Notes: generated from the sequence alone by a model not told the origin. DNA of 36,777 nt from Mucilaginibacter psychrotolerans (GCF_004519315.1 NZ_SOZE01000048.1:1-36777), one strand, 5' to 3'. Counted from the first letter of the stretch, positions 1-9,187 are shown. Program-made: numbers and translations.

Positions 1-93
1 GCAACTTATCTAAAAGAACAATTAGTGCCTATCTGGTACCATATCCAAAACAGTGGTAAATACACTCCGAAAAGACTGCTTTTAAATATATAG
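1..93 (+). CDS. 3' end of an unidentified protein (partial)
   Basis: Frame 1 is open from the first base of the window to a TAG stop and gives about 30 residues rich in basic and aromatic side chains (motifs WYHIQ and KRLLLNI). The start lies outside the window. I do not recognise the family; a transposase or recombinase tail is possible but not supported by any motif. No gene is seen between this stop and the convergent TetR-like gene ending near 270. Confidence 0.35.
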   Translation, partial: ATYLKEQLVPIWYHIQNSGKYTPKRLLLNI

Positions 94-269
94 GGCAGTC
101 GACTTATTCACCAAACCCTACTTAGAACTAAATTGGGTTCCCTTGTAATTTACGGCAAGTGATGGTAATTACTTCGTTAGCCAACACGGCAGCTAGCACA
201 CTTGCGTTTTCTTAAAAAGAAAAATAGGCCAGTCTGACTACGTTGGAAGTTGCTTCTACCCTATCAATA

Positions 270-944
270 TCAGATTCCTAATACTTTGCACAATAAATCC
301 TCTAAAAATCTTTTTGCCTGATCTCCTTCATTTCCAATAGAGATATCAACCAAATCCCTCAGGTTAGCATAAAAAAACTGCTGATGAAGTCAAGCTTTAA
401 CTAAAGTTGCACTAAAAGATTTGGGATATTGATAATGGGGACTACGTGACGCAATTACCTCGGCTATTTTGGCACAAACATTTTCATAGGCAGCAAAGGC
501 ACCAAAGTTATTTAACTCAGTAACGTCTGTAACGAGGAACACTTTGCTACTTTCATTTACCAATATTCTATGGAGATGTGAACTATTGTAATGTAAATTG
601 GCATTTTCTACAGATATCACCTTAGTTAATAGCTCAATTATTATATTCAATTGTTGTTTATAGTCTGAAACGTTTTCTAGTTTAATACTTAGTATAAATT
701 CTACATAACTCCAATACCAATTAACAATATAAAGTAAAAGCCGGTGCTTATTTTGGAAGTATCTGTAGATGCTTGCTTCGGTAGAGTTGATTTCGACAGC
801 CAATTTTTTGAAGTTGAATTCTTCAAAACCCAATTGAGCTATAAGGTCAATTGCTTTGCTTACCATCAATCTACCCAATTCAGTACTAAACGGATCTCTC
901 AAGAACAACTTTTGATTTAAAGGAAAATCTAATTGAAAGTTCAT
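270..944 (-). pseudogene. TetR/AcrR-family regulator interrupted by an in-frame TGA
   Basis: The first 184 residues read as a TetR-type regulator. An N-terminal helical HTH domain at about residues 22-65 includes the segment STEASIYRYFQNK, typical of the recognition helix and the start of helix 4, and a helical ligand-binding domain follows. The frame stops at a TGA at 390-392. Past it the same frame stays open for 39 more plausible residues (FFYANLRDL, AKRFLEDLL) to a TGA at 270-272, making a 224-residue protein, a normal length for the family. A single base change such as TCA to TGA would explain this. The start is 26 bp downstream of the TolC-like stop, so the gene is the last member of the export operon and may have been its local regulator. 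A shortened but functional protein or a sequencing error are the alternatives. Confidence 0.7.
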
Positions 945-970
945 ACTGTTGCAGGTTTAGGATGCACTGT

Positions 971-2364
971 TCACCAACTACCAACCAGCCAATTAAGGTA
1001 TTGTATTGTTTTAAATCGCTTGGTATAAATTTCATTCAGCTTTTCTTGTGTATCCAGCACTTTTTGTTCCCTCGAATTCACCAGGAACAAGGAACTTTCG
1101 CCCATCTTAAATTTAGTCTCCTCACCTGTCAATAAAGCCCTGTTATTGTTTTGTATCGCATTATTGATCAGAATCTGCTTTTCGAGGTTCATAAAATCAT
1201 TTCGATAATTATTCCACTTTACCATAATAAGGTTTTGCTTATCTAAAAGGTAATATTCGGCTTCCTTTATCTTTATCTTACTTAAACTATAGGCGGCCCG
1301 CTGTTTGGTGAAGGTTAACGGCATGGCAATAGTGAAACCAAGTTTCTGGTTGTTTTGCAACCAGTTAAATTCATGTTATTAAAGAATGCGCCGCCCGAGT
1401 TGAGGATGCCAATATTTACGTTGAATGTAGGTTTGATTTCTTCTAATTTGAGTTTCCTTTCAATATTCAGCTGATCTATCTTAAGCCTGTATGCCTTTAC
1501 TTCCGGATTTTTGGCAGACACCGCAGCCGGTTCTTTTAAAAGCAGGCTATCGGGTACAGCCATTTTAATAAGGCTGGTATCCGGTTTAATTTTTAATTTT
1601 TCGGGGTCAGTAGCGGTTAAATTATCCAGCCATAAATAAGCAGCCAGGTCGTTCTTTTTATTTAAAAGCAAGTTCTGGTATTCGGTTAGCTTTTGCTGCC
1701 TGCTTTGAAGAAGCGTCAGCGCTTCTAAGGTGTCAATAGCCGGTCTGTCGCCATTTTTATATAGCAGTTTTACACCCTTAAGCCTTACTGAGGCCAGATC
1801 AACAGCCTTTTCATAAACCTTTGCATTTAACCAGGCATTTAGCCATTCTGCATAGGTATGGGTAGCGTTTACAAACAGATCGTTCAGCATCTGTCGCTGT
1901 TCGTTAGCAGCGATGTTTTGGTAGATAGCAGCCCGCTTCAGCGCAGCTCTGCGTTCATCAATCAATAAACCGCGGCCCAACGGTACGCTTACCCCTAAGT
2001 AACTTAGGCCTTCTTTGGGTACCTTATTTTCGGGATTTACGTAATAACCGTCATAGTTTGTGTAACTCCCTTTTAAATCGATACCATACCAAAGCGGCAA
2101 TTTAATCTCTGGTGTCACGTAATCGTAGTAACTGATTCCCCCCAACACTTTCTGCTCCCGGTTAACTTCCAGCTTTGGATCAAAACCACCAATTGCTTCC
2201 CTGCGCGTGTACCGGGCTTTATCGGTATTTAATTCCGCCTGCAATGCAACAGGATGATAACGCTTAATTGCTGCCAGGTATTCGTTTAGCGTTAATAACT
2301 GATCTTGCCCAAGCGCATGTAAACAAACCATGCACAGGATAAAGGCTAACGTTATTCTTTTCAT
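971..2364 (-). pseudogene. TolC-family outer-membrane channel, frameshifted
   Basis: The N-terminus has a Sec signal peptide (hydrophobic core at 5-17, ending HALGQ) followed by a TolC-type long-helix and strand pattern, for example the segment EYLAAIKRYHP typical of the first helix. The first frame runs from 2364 to about 1363 and then garbles. A second frame, starting with WLQNNQKLGF, continues the family sequence to the stop at 971. The total span is 1394 bp, one base short of a whole number of codons, so one base is missing near 1362-1366. Repaired length would be about 464 residues, normal for the family. The ATG overlaps the predicted MFP stop as ATGA at 2361-2364, which implies translational coupling. 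The product would be the outer-membrane exit duct for the ABC/MFP pair upstream. Real mutation and assembly error cannot be told apart here. Confidence 0.75.
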
Positions 2365-3718
2365 TTCTTGTTATTCGTTTTACCTTGATCTGTAGCAGTC
2401 GAAGTATAAAAATTGGGCGGAAAGCCATTGAGTTGGCGCCACAGTTCGTACCATACTGGCACATTATTAAGCAATGCGATAAGATAACCTGGCAGCCGGT
2501 GCCATATCGTACACCAGCGGGCCATTGCTTACTACCTTCATCCGGCTGTATCCATACTTTAAATTTACCCGATGCATCGATACTGTTATCGATGGCGGCA
2601 ACACGGCCGGTAAATAAACCGTATGATGCCTGCGGCCAGCCCGAAAAAACAATGGCCGGGAAACCGTCAAATTGCACCCGTACCAACTGCCCGTTACTGA
2701 TTAGTGGCATATCGTTGGGCTCAACCGCTATCTCGATAGCTTTTTGAAAATGCAGGGGCACAATGGTAAGCAGTTGTTCGCCATCCTTAACAGTTTCGCC
2801 TATACCCGCTTTGATGCTTTGTAAAACCTGGCCGCTTTGCGGAGCGATAATGTAATGAAAATTACTCCGTGCATTATAATTGAATAATTGATTCCTGAGT
2901 TTTGAAATTTCGCCTTGGCCGCTTGCCGCCTGAGACAGTGCGGTAAAACGATCGCCTGACACTTTCGATATCTTCTCTGTGTAATCCTGAGACGTGGCCG
3001 AAATTTCCAGCTTAATATTTAGCAGTTCATTTTTGCTGTTGTAAAATTTATTTTCGGTACCTATCCTTTTAGCTAAAGCATCCTGATAATATTGCTGCCG
3101 TTGCTCATACTCGGTTAGCGATTTTAAACCTGCCTGATAAAGTTCTTTTTGCCTTTTTAATTGAACATCTGCTATATTCAGCTGGTTGGCCGCAGCGGCC
3201 ATAGCTATACTATCTGATTGTACCTGCAGCCCGTATTGCTTAAGCTTATTTTGCAGCTGACGTAGTTTTAGCTGCAGGCTCTGTTGCAGAGCAGAAATCT
3301 GGCTATCGGCTGTTTTTACTTTACTTTTATAAAACTCAGTCGCATCATTTTTAGAACGAAGTTGTTCGGAAGTTCGCTGGGTGAGTTCAGGGTCCAGGTA
3401 TTCGTCTTTAGTTTCGGTAATTTGCAGCAAAGTATCCCCTTGCTTTACCATGGCGCCATCGCGTACGTACCATTTGGCTATTCGCCCCGGTATCATGGTA
3501 TTTATCTGTTGGGGGCGCTGCTGCGGTTCAAGAGTGGACACATTCCCTTTTGAACGGATATTTTGTGTCCAAGGCAGTAGTAATACTACTAGTATAATGA
3601 TGAGTATAGCAGCCATCCATTTAACTTTGGGTATAGACTGGCTGGCATCCATCGCTTTTTTGAATGAACGGTAATCTAAATAGCGGCTGGTATGTGTATT
3701 TTTTTCCAAAAACATCAA
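2361..3718 (-). pseudogene. HlyD-like membrane fusion protein, frameshifted near the C-terminus
   Basis: The protein has one transmembrane helix at about residues 34-51, then a biotinyl-lipoyl-like half-motif (GRIAKWYVRDGAMVKQGDTL), a long coiled-coil hairpin (about 110-270) and the second lipoyl half with a beta-barrel region (IIAPQSGQVL, GIGETVKDGEQLL). This is the order of a type I secretion periplasmic adaptor. After about residue 405 the frame turns into nonsense. Shifting by one base near 2495-2505 restores a family-like end (NNVPVWYELWRQLNGFPP) that stops at 2361, overlapping the TolC ATG. The span of 1358 bp is one base short of whole codons, confirming a one-base loss. The start lies 8 bp after the ABC gene stop, in the same operon. 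Unrepaired, the frame would run on to 2264 with an unrelated tail overlapping tolC. Confidence 0.75.
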
Positions 3719-3726
3719 TTTGTAGT

Positions 3727-5388
3727 TTACTTGTTTAGGGTTATTAGCTTATCGCAAACGCTGTTGAGTTCTTCGAGGTTTGATATAGCAATCAGGCTAA
3801 AACTTTTATCATTTATAAGTTTATCAATTATCAAGCTGCGGTGTTCGTTTTCTATTCCCTGCCAGCCATTTTCCATAACGAGAAGTGCCGGTTTTAATAA
3901 AAAGCAGCGTGCTAAAAGTATTTTTTGAATTACACTATCTGAAAGCTTTTGGCCCTGTGGATTGAGCAATGTATTATAGCCATTTTCGCTCGCGTCGATA
4001 AAAGCTTGCAAACCTACCAGTTGGCAAATTTCAACAATAAACGAAAGGTTTAATTGCTCGTCGCCCAAGGTTAGATTATCCCAAAGGGTGCCGCCGAACA
4101 ATTCTTCCCTTGCAAAAAATATCGCCACACGGGAGCGCCAAACTTCGGCGGGTATGTTTTGAAGTGGTATGCCGTTGATCAAAATTTGTCCGCTGTAACC
4201 ACTGTATAAGCCTGCAATTATCCGCAATAAGGTGGTTTTGCCCGAACCTTCTTTCCCATTGATGCAAATTTTTTCTCCTGGTTTAACGTCAAAAGTCAGC
4301 TGATCGATGACAGGTTTGCGATTGTTAAAGGAGAAACTTAGGTTTTGAACAGCGATGGTTAAAGGCTGTTTAAGATCGATATTTCCGGTAGTTGCGGTGC
4401 TTAATTCATTATCGTGCGGTTTTTGCAAAACCTTATCCAACTTTTCAATCGAAGTAAGTACATCATATAGCGTTTCCAGGCTAACGATCAATTTCTCTAC
4501 CGAGTTGAGTACGGCAATAATAATGATCTCCGCTGCTATGAACTGGCCGAGGTTAATTTGCTGTTTAAGGAACAAAAGTGTGCCGATGACTAACATTGCT
4601 GCAGTTATGATTACTTTGAACGCTATTAACGCCCTGTATTGAAATACAAGTACCTTAAAATGCGCGCTACGTGCATCAAGATACCCAGCCGTAAGTTCGT
4701 CGGTTCTTTTCATGTGCAACTGATGCTTCTGTGAAAACTTGAAGGTTTTGATGGCCCTTGAGATCTCTTCCAGCCAGTGGCCAACCTCATACTTGTATTC
4801 GCTTTCCTCCATGCTGGTAGTGAAACCTTTATGGCTGCTTAGGTAAAATATTATCCAAACAATGATCAACAAAATCAGTCCTAAAATGATGAAAACAGGA
4901 TGGTAGAAACTTAAGAGAACCAGACCGAACAATATCTGTATAGAAGCTCCCGGAATATCAAGTAACAATTTAGAAAGCCCTTTCTGTAAACTTGCTGTAT
5001 CAAAAAAGCGATTTACGAGTTCGGGAAGATAATAGCTGTCAACGCTCAAAAGATCTATACGGGGTATGCGATAGGCATAAGCAAAAGTGAGGCGTGTGAA
5101 AATACGCTGTTGGATACTTTCTGTTACGCGCATTTGCATTACCTGTATCATGCCACTCAGCAACACACCTACTACTACGAACGAAATAAGCACTACCAAT
5201 GATGCAGATAAAACACCGCCAAAAAGCAGACCGATTATTGCCTGTATACCTAATGGCAGCGAAAGCTGAATAAGGCCTGTTAGTGTAGCAAAAAAGTATA
5301 TCTGTCCAACTTCCTTTCTTTCCAGGTTGATAAGTTGTAAAAGTTTCTTCCCGGCATTTCTTATCGAAATCTGAACCTTATCTGACAT
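3727..5388 (-). CDS. Type I secretion-type ABC transporter (permease-ATPase fusion)
   Basis: This 553-residue fusion has an ABC transmembrane domain (hydrophobic helices at about 28-60, 62-82, 148-185, 255-300) followed by a nucleotide-binding domain from about residue 343. Walker A is GKEGSGKT at 378-385. The ABC signature is weak (LSDSV at 482-486), Walker B reads LLVMEN (502-507) with Asn after the acidic residue, and the switch-loop histidine position appears to be Asn (AISN). The ATPase half therefore looks degenerate by textbook standards, although related Bacteroidota exporters often have relaxed motifs. There is no N-terminal C39 peptidase domain. The gene heads the ABC-MFP-TolC-TetR operon and would energise export of a peptide or small molecule straight across both membranes. 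Substrate unknown. It is the only gene of the four with no visible lesion. Confidence 0.85.
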   Translation of the reverse strand: MSDKVQISIRNAGKKLLQLINLERKEVGQIYFFATLTGLIQLSLPLGIQAIIGLLFGGVLSASLVVLISFVVVGVLLSGMIQVMQMRVTESIQQRIFTRLTFAYAYRIPRIDLLSVDSYYLPELVNRFFDTASLQKGLSKLLLDIPGASIQILFGLVLLSFYHPVFIILGLILLIIVWIIFYLSSHKGFTTSMEESEYKYEVGHWLEEISRAIKTFKFSQKHQLHMKRTDELTAGYLDARSAHFKVLVFQYRALIAFKVIITAAMLVIGTLLFLKQQINLGQFIAAEIIIIAVLNSVEKLIVSLETLYDVLTSIEKLDKVLQKPHDNELSTATTGNIDLKQPLTIAVQNLSFSFNNRKPVIDQLTFDVKPGEKICINGKEGSGKTTLLRIIAGLYSGYSGQILINGIPLQNIPAEVWRSRVAIFFAREELFGGTLWDNLTLGDEQLNLSFIVEICQLVGLQAFIDASENGYNTLLNPQGQKLSDSVIQKILLARCFLLKPALLVMENGWQGIENEHRSLIIDKLINDKSFSLIAISNLEELNSVCDKLITLNK

Positions 5389-5600
5389 TGATCAATTGAT
5401 TAAAATTTATCTCAATAAAACCTGTAACTCCAACTTGATGATCCCGATCAACAACCTCAGTCAAAATCATCCTTATAACGTCGCTGTTAATTTGCATTTT
5501 TTTTCTTTTTTTTCTATCATACTCATGTTATAATCATTTAAAAATGATGGCGATGAGCAATTTAACACTTTAGTAATTTATCTTTTAATAAAATATAGGG

Positions 5601-5843
5601 TTATTGAATTGCTACTACTGATTTGAGCGTAACATCGCCACCTTTTTTGCTAATAAAAGCGCGGATTTCAAACAAATCTTTTTGCAATTGCTTTATGCGC
5701 CGTTCGCGCGACTTAATGTCCTGTTCTGAGCTTTGTCGGCTGATCTTATTTTCGTGAAAGCGGATCTTTACATGAATCATCGCCGTAAGGAGGTCCAGTG
5801 CTTCGGCACCGCTAAACTGCCCTTCTATTAGTTGTATATCCAT
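5601..5843 (-). CDS. Small conserved-looking helical protein of unknown function
   Basis: An 80-residue cytosolic protein without signal peptide or membrane segment. The first third (MDIQLIEGQFSGAEALDLL) looks folded, and residues 28-66 form a charged amphipathic helix rich in Lys, Arg and Glu that could be a short coiled coil. I recall similar small proteins in Bacteroidota genomes but cannot name a function. The gene is divergent from the LysR regulator at 6079, with 235 bp between the starts, so it is a natural candidate target of that regulator. The 212-bp gap to the ABC gene holds poly-pyrimidine tracts at about 5497-5515. Confidence 0.6.
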   Translation of the reverse strand: MDIQLIEGQFSGAEALDLLTAMIHVKIRFHENKISRQSSEQDIKSRERRIKQLQKDLFEIRAFISKKGGDVTLKSVVAIQ

Positions 5844-6046
5844 TTCTACCTATTTTATCGTACGTACCCCAAGCAACAGCTGCCTTGTCCTCAAATGCTT
5901 AATGAATATCGGTTTTGATTGTGTCAATCCCCAATTCAATAGCGCTGTTAAGCAACTTTACAATTTGATTATGGCTTAAAAATCGCCCAGTATTTTTTGC
6001 TATTATTTCCGACAAAAATGCGTTCGGCCACTCATAAATTTTCATT

Positions 6047-6054
6047 TATATTTG
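6047..6054 (+). promoter_or_regulatory. Possible Bacteroidota -7 promoter element
   Basis: TATATTTG matches the Bacteroidota -7 consensus TAnnTTTG and lies 24 bp before the LysR ATG. No good TTTG -33 element is seen at the expected distance, so the call rests on one half-site. Confidence 0.3.
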
Positions 6055-6078
6055 TAATGAAATACATAAAAATTATTT

Positions 6079-7008
6079 ATGAATTATACTTTTCATCAAC
6101 TTAAAATATTTTTAAAAGTTACCCAACTCAAGAGCATTACCAAGGCGGCGGAAGAGCTACACCTTACACAGCCTGCAGTATCCATACAGCTCAGAAATTT
6201 TCAGGAGCAATTCGAAATTCCGCTTACGGAAGTAATAGGAAGACAATTGTACGTTACAGATTTTGGAACGGAGATAGCAAAAGCAGCTGAAAAAATACTA
6301 GATGAAGTATATGCCATAAATTACAAAACGCTGGCATACAAAGGCCAACTAGCTGGGCGCTTAAAGCTATCCGTTGTATCCACAGGAAAATACATTATTC
6401 CCTATTTTCTTTCGGGCTTTTTGAAAGAGCACCCTGGGGTAGAATTGGTTTTAGACGTCACCAATCGGTCGAAAGTGATTGAAAGTCTCGAAAACAATGA
6501 GGTCGACTTCTCGTTGGTCTCTGTTCTTCCGGATCAGCTACAGGTGGAACGGACGGAGCTTATGCCAAACAAACTGTATCTGATTGGCTATAAAGAGCAT
6601 GAGCTGAATAATGACGCTTATGATTACAACATATTTAAAGAATTGCCCCTAATCTACAGAGAGCCAGGATCGGGCACGCGCCAGACGATGGAAAAGTTTA
6701 TCTATAAAAATCTGCTGCCAGTTAGAAAAAAGATGGAACTTACCTCTAATGAAGCGGTAAAACAAGCGGTAATTGCGGGCCTGGGCTTTTCAATTATGCC
6801 GCTCATAGGCATTAAGAACGAATTAATCAACGGTGAATTACAAATTATAAAGGTTGAAGGCTTTCCGATCATGTCAACATGGAATCTTATCTGGCTAAAA
6901 AACAAAGAATTCTCGCCATTAGCTGATGCCTATTTAAATTATCTTGACCAGCATAAAAAGCAGATAATTAGTGATAAATTCAGCTGGTATGATGAATGGG
7001 GCAAATAA
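6079..7008 (+). CDS. LysR-family transcriptional regulator
   Basis: A 309-residue LysR-type regulator. The N-terminal winged HTH (residues 1-60) contains the family pattern FHQLKIFLKV...SITKAAEELHLTQPAVSIQLRNF. The effector domain starts at about residue 90 (GRLKLSVVSTGKYIIPYFL) with the two-lobe periplasmic-binding-protein fold (EPGSGTRQ, VIAGLGFSIMP). The effector domain resembles the CbbR/CysB-like branch; the ligand is unknown. The gene is divergent from the small helical-protein gene, the usual arrangement for a LysR regulator and its target. It ends 44 bp before a clear hairpin. Confidence 0.9.
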   Translation: MNYTFHQLKIFLKVTQLKSITKAAEELHLTQPAVSIQLRNFQEQFEIPLTEVIGRQLYVTDFGTEIAKAAEKILDEVYAINYKTLAYKGQLAGRLKLSVVSTGKYIIPYFLSGFLKEHPGVELVLDVTNRSKVIESLENNEVDFSLVSVLPDQLQVERTELMPNKLYLIGYKEHELNNDAYDYNIFKELPLIYREPGSGTRQTMEKFIYKNLLPVRKKMELTSNEAVKQAVIAGLGFSIMPLIGIKNELINGELQIIKVEGFPIMSTWNLIWLKNKEFSPLADAYLNYLDQHKKQIISDKFSWYDEWGK

Positions 7009-7052
7009 GTAATTTGGGATCAATCCAATATTTTGCGGCCAAGTAAACAACA

Positions 7053-7084
7053 AAGGCCTGTGAATCATATGATCTACAGGCCTT
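7053..7084. terminator. Perfect hairpin downstream of the LysR gene
   Basis: Nine-base arms AAGGCCTGT (7053-7061) and ACAGGCCTT (7076-7084) are exactly complementary, and the loop itself holds the palindrome ATCATATGAT. There is no long T run directly after it (a T5 run follows about 12 bp later), so it is a likely but not textbook terminator. It marks the end of the chromosomal block before the tRNA fragment. Confidence 0.55.
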
Positions 7085-7106
7085 AAATAATGTTATTTTT
7101 CAACTT

Positions 7107-7130
7107 AGCGGTGAGGGAGGGATTCGAACC
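7107..7130 (-). repeat. tRNA-Ser 3'-end fragment, probable attachment site of an integrative element
   Basis: On the minus strand this reads GGTTCGAATCCCTCCCTCACC followed by GCT. It holds a T-loop (GTTCGAATC), the 3' half of the T stem and an acceptor-stem 3' strand CCTCACC with discriminator G, as in class II serine tRNAs such as E. coli tRNA-Ser(GCU). The bases upstream on that strand (GTAT before GG) cannot pair with the T-stem 3' half, so there is no tRNA body here. Such isolated tRNA 3' ends are left at the far end of tyrosine-recombinase elements. The geometry predicts the element to the right of this point and the intact tRNA at its other end. Confidence 0.6.
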
Positions 7131-7360
7131 ATACCTCATATACCACTAATAATCAATATTTTACACATTTATCGAATCCATGTCACCACGAATGTCGCAC
7201 TATTATTTATGGCTGTAAATCAAGAGTAAATCTAAACAATAATTGCTAAAAATTATAACCTTCATAGGCTAAATCTTCGAGCGCCACAATAGTAACTTCC
7301 ATTAAGTCTATATGGCGATATCGAAAAATATCACCAAATTGCAGCTTAAATTTTTATTTA

Positions 7361-7694
7361 ATGGAACCTTTTGGATTTGATAAACTTCCCGAAATTGTAC
7401 GACAATTATTTGAAAAAGTAGAGCATATAGAGAAAATGCTTCAAAAATTTGAACCGAAAGTGATAGAAGAAAATCAATTATTAAACGTGTCCGAGGCGGC
7501 TGATTTTTTTGAAAATAAGCACAGCTTCATTGTATACAAAGGTAAGTCGAAAAGAAATACCGGTAAGCAAACCAGGCAAAAGACTTTATTTCGTTAAAGC
7601 AGAACTACAGGAATGGGTAAAACTTGGACAAAGAAAAACATCAGCTGAAATAAGTCACGACGCAAACCTGTATAAAGCTCATAGAAAATCTTAA
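7361..7694 (+). pseudogene. Excisionase-like HTH DNA-binding protein with a T7 frameshift
   Basis: The first frame gives a coiled-coil-prone N-terminus (FEKVEHIEKMLQKFEP) and the beginning of a MerR/excisionase HTH (LLNVSEAADF). The second frame continues it (KISTASLYTKVSRKEIPVSKPGKRLYFVKAELQEWV), the typical HTH_17 domain found beside integrases in Bacteroidota. The break falls at a run of seven T at 7504-7510. With six T the reading would be SEAADFLKISTASLY, an intact protein of about 110 residues. The span of 334 bp is one base more than whole codons. Position 230 bp inside the tRNA fragment fits an element-borne regulator or excisionase. Sequencing error, real mutation, phase variation or programmed slippage all remain possible. 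Confidence 0.7.
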
Positions 7695-8098
7695 TACTTA
7701 TTCCCTACCCCTCCCCTCCCTATTGCTCTTTATGTGATGAGTAGATACAATTCATCGATTACGATTTTCGAATATAGCCGCAATTTTCATTTTTATTTCT
7801 TGCGATATAATATTGGCAATAATTAGCTTTTAAATTAATTCTCTACAGTTGCGAAACAAAGTATGTTAACTTGCGATACATAAAGTACTTATAAATTGAT
7901 TATCAAATAGTTACATGTATTCAGTAACAAATCAACAACAAAAATAATCACACCAAATTTTAGATAAATGATGTGGAAAACTTGCATGAGCTTACCTTTG
8001 ATCGGATAATTTTATACTTAAAAATACTCATAAGTCAAACACGATGTACTCTCTGAGAATATCCAGCCGCAAGCCTTACGCTATTTAAATAACATTTA
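7695..8098. other. 404-bp AT-rich intergenic region without a recognised gene
   Basis: Between the HTH gene and the convergent lipoprotein gene the DNA is AT-rich, has stops in all frames and shows a short C-rich tract (CCTACCCCTCCCCTCCC) near 7705. I see no hairpin with a T run and no tRNA or other RNA signature. Confidence 0.5.
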
Positions 8099-9079
8099 TC
8101 ATTTAGTGCTGATTACTAGCTTTTTTTGAATGGATAATAGGCAAGATTGAACATTAGCGCTTAGCAGGTTTACAGATGTCTCCAATTGGCCAAGCAACAT
8201 AGTGCGTGTTTGCAGATCATCCTCTGAGTAACTACCACCTTTTTTAAATAGCAGTTCGAGCGTATGGGTATTGGCTCCGTTTAGCTCAATGCTCCACCAT
8301 CTTTTTTTAATGTTTTGCTGTAAAGATAAGTTGTTGTTGCCTGTGTTGAGTTCTTTCCTATTCATGAGCTGCCAGATAAATGCCGGATATTCTTCCGAAA
8401 CCTTTGTGTCAGTCCAAATATCCGAAAGCAGGTTTCTTTCATAAGTGAAGTCTACTTTATTGTGTCCGGATTGCAGTAGTTTAGCACCCAAATAGGCTGA
8501 GACAATAGCTCCGCCGATAACTATTGTATTTTGGGGCTTACTACTTTTAACAAGCACTGGTACCACTGTAGTTGCCGAACCGGCAAACATGGCCGCTATA
8601 GTTAAATTATTAGCTCTCTTTGTTTTGTAGCCGTCCAGGTATGCGGCGGCCCTTTTTGTCCTTTCCGTTTCGCAACTAAGCTCAGATTGCAGTTCATCAA
8701 AAATCGATTTTACCCTTAACAACTGTTCCTGTATCCGCTGTTGTAAGCCAGGCCCCTTAATCATCGTCCCGACAGGCCTGTCGTTTTGAGTTATTAGCAA
8801 CTGTTTAATAACAGGTATCATCCCGGTAGCATTAGCTACCAGAATTTCCTTTTTTGAAAACCCGTTGCTTAGCAACGAATCATTTTCCAATAGTGAATCT
8901 GGATTATTAAAAGAAGGTTCAATTTCGCTAAAAACACCATTAATATTTGAAACACAATAATCATCCTTCATGATCAGACGAAACTTAGACGCTTCTCTGG
9001 TAGTATTGCAGCCCATTAACAGCGGCAGTATGCCAATTAAAAAAAATGAAGATGCCAGTAGTTTAGTTTTATTCTTCAT
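8099..9079 (-). CDS. Putative lipoprotein of unknown function
   Basis: A 326-residue protein whose signal peptide ends in a lipobox (LLMGC, Cys24), so it should be lipidated and sit in the cell envelope. A helical stretch (about 110-160) is followed by two hydrophobic, Gly/Ala-rich segments (about 165-182 and 191-208) resembling a membrane hairpin or glycine zipper. The C-terminal third is mixed and ends in another helical stretch. No enzyme motif is seen and I do not recognise the family. It stands alone on its strand. Its upstream region contains three CGTTAAA boxes, two of them 21 bp apart, and a 19-bp motif also found near the LytTR regulator gene. Confidence 0.65.
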   Translation of the reverse strand: MKNKTKLLASSFFLIGILPLLMGCNTTREASKFRLIMKDDYCVSNINGVFSEIEPSFNNPDSLLENDSLLSNGFSKKEILVANATGMIPVIKQLLITQNDRPVGTMIKGPGLQQRIQEQLLRVKSIFDELQSELSCETERTKRAAAYLDGYKTKRANNLTIAAMFAGSATTVVPVLVKSSKPQNTIVIGGAIVSAYLGAKLLQSGHNKVDFTYERNLLSDIWTDTKVSEEYPAFIWQLMNRKELNTGNNNLSLQQNIKKRWWSIELNGANTHTLELLFKKGGSYSEDDLQTRTMLLGQLETSVNLLSANVQSCLLSIQKKLVISTK

Positions 9080-9153
9080 GATAGTTTGAGTTTAAATTTT
9101 ACGCAGATAATGTTTTGCATAAATGTAATAGCGTGTAAAGCCGTATGGATAGG

Positions 9154-9187
9154 GCTATTCGTTAAACAGGCAAAAAGTATCGTTAAA
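9154..9187 (+). promoter_or_regulatory. Direct-repeat box shared with the LytTR/kinase promoter regions
   Basis: CGTTAAA occurs at 9160-9166 and 9181-9187, exactly 21 bp (two helical turns) apart, and again at 9240-9246. The segment 9154-9172 matches 18 of 19 bases with the reverse complement of 18392-18410 upstream of the LytTR regulator. LytTR proteins commonly bind direct repeats on the same helix face, so this may be an operator of the regulator at 17462. This is inference only. Confidence 0.3.

Noticed and set aside
2385..2747. Plus-strand 120-codon frame
   Set aside because: Lies antisense inside the membrane fusion protein gene, has no family features, and exists because of the GC-richer codon pattern there.
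5497..5515. Poly-pyrimidine tract as a terminator of the small helical-protein gene
   Set aside because: The tract is on the plus strand, so the minus-strand transcript would carry A rather than U there, and the nearby ATCATTT/AAATGAT hairpin lacks a U run.
7053..7130. A complete tRNA gene at the tRNA-like sequence
   Set aside because: Only the 3' half of the T arm and acceptor strand are present. The 5' T-stem half does not pair and no anticodon arm or 5' acceptor is found to the right.
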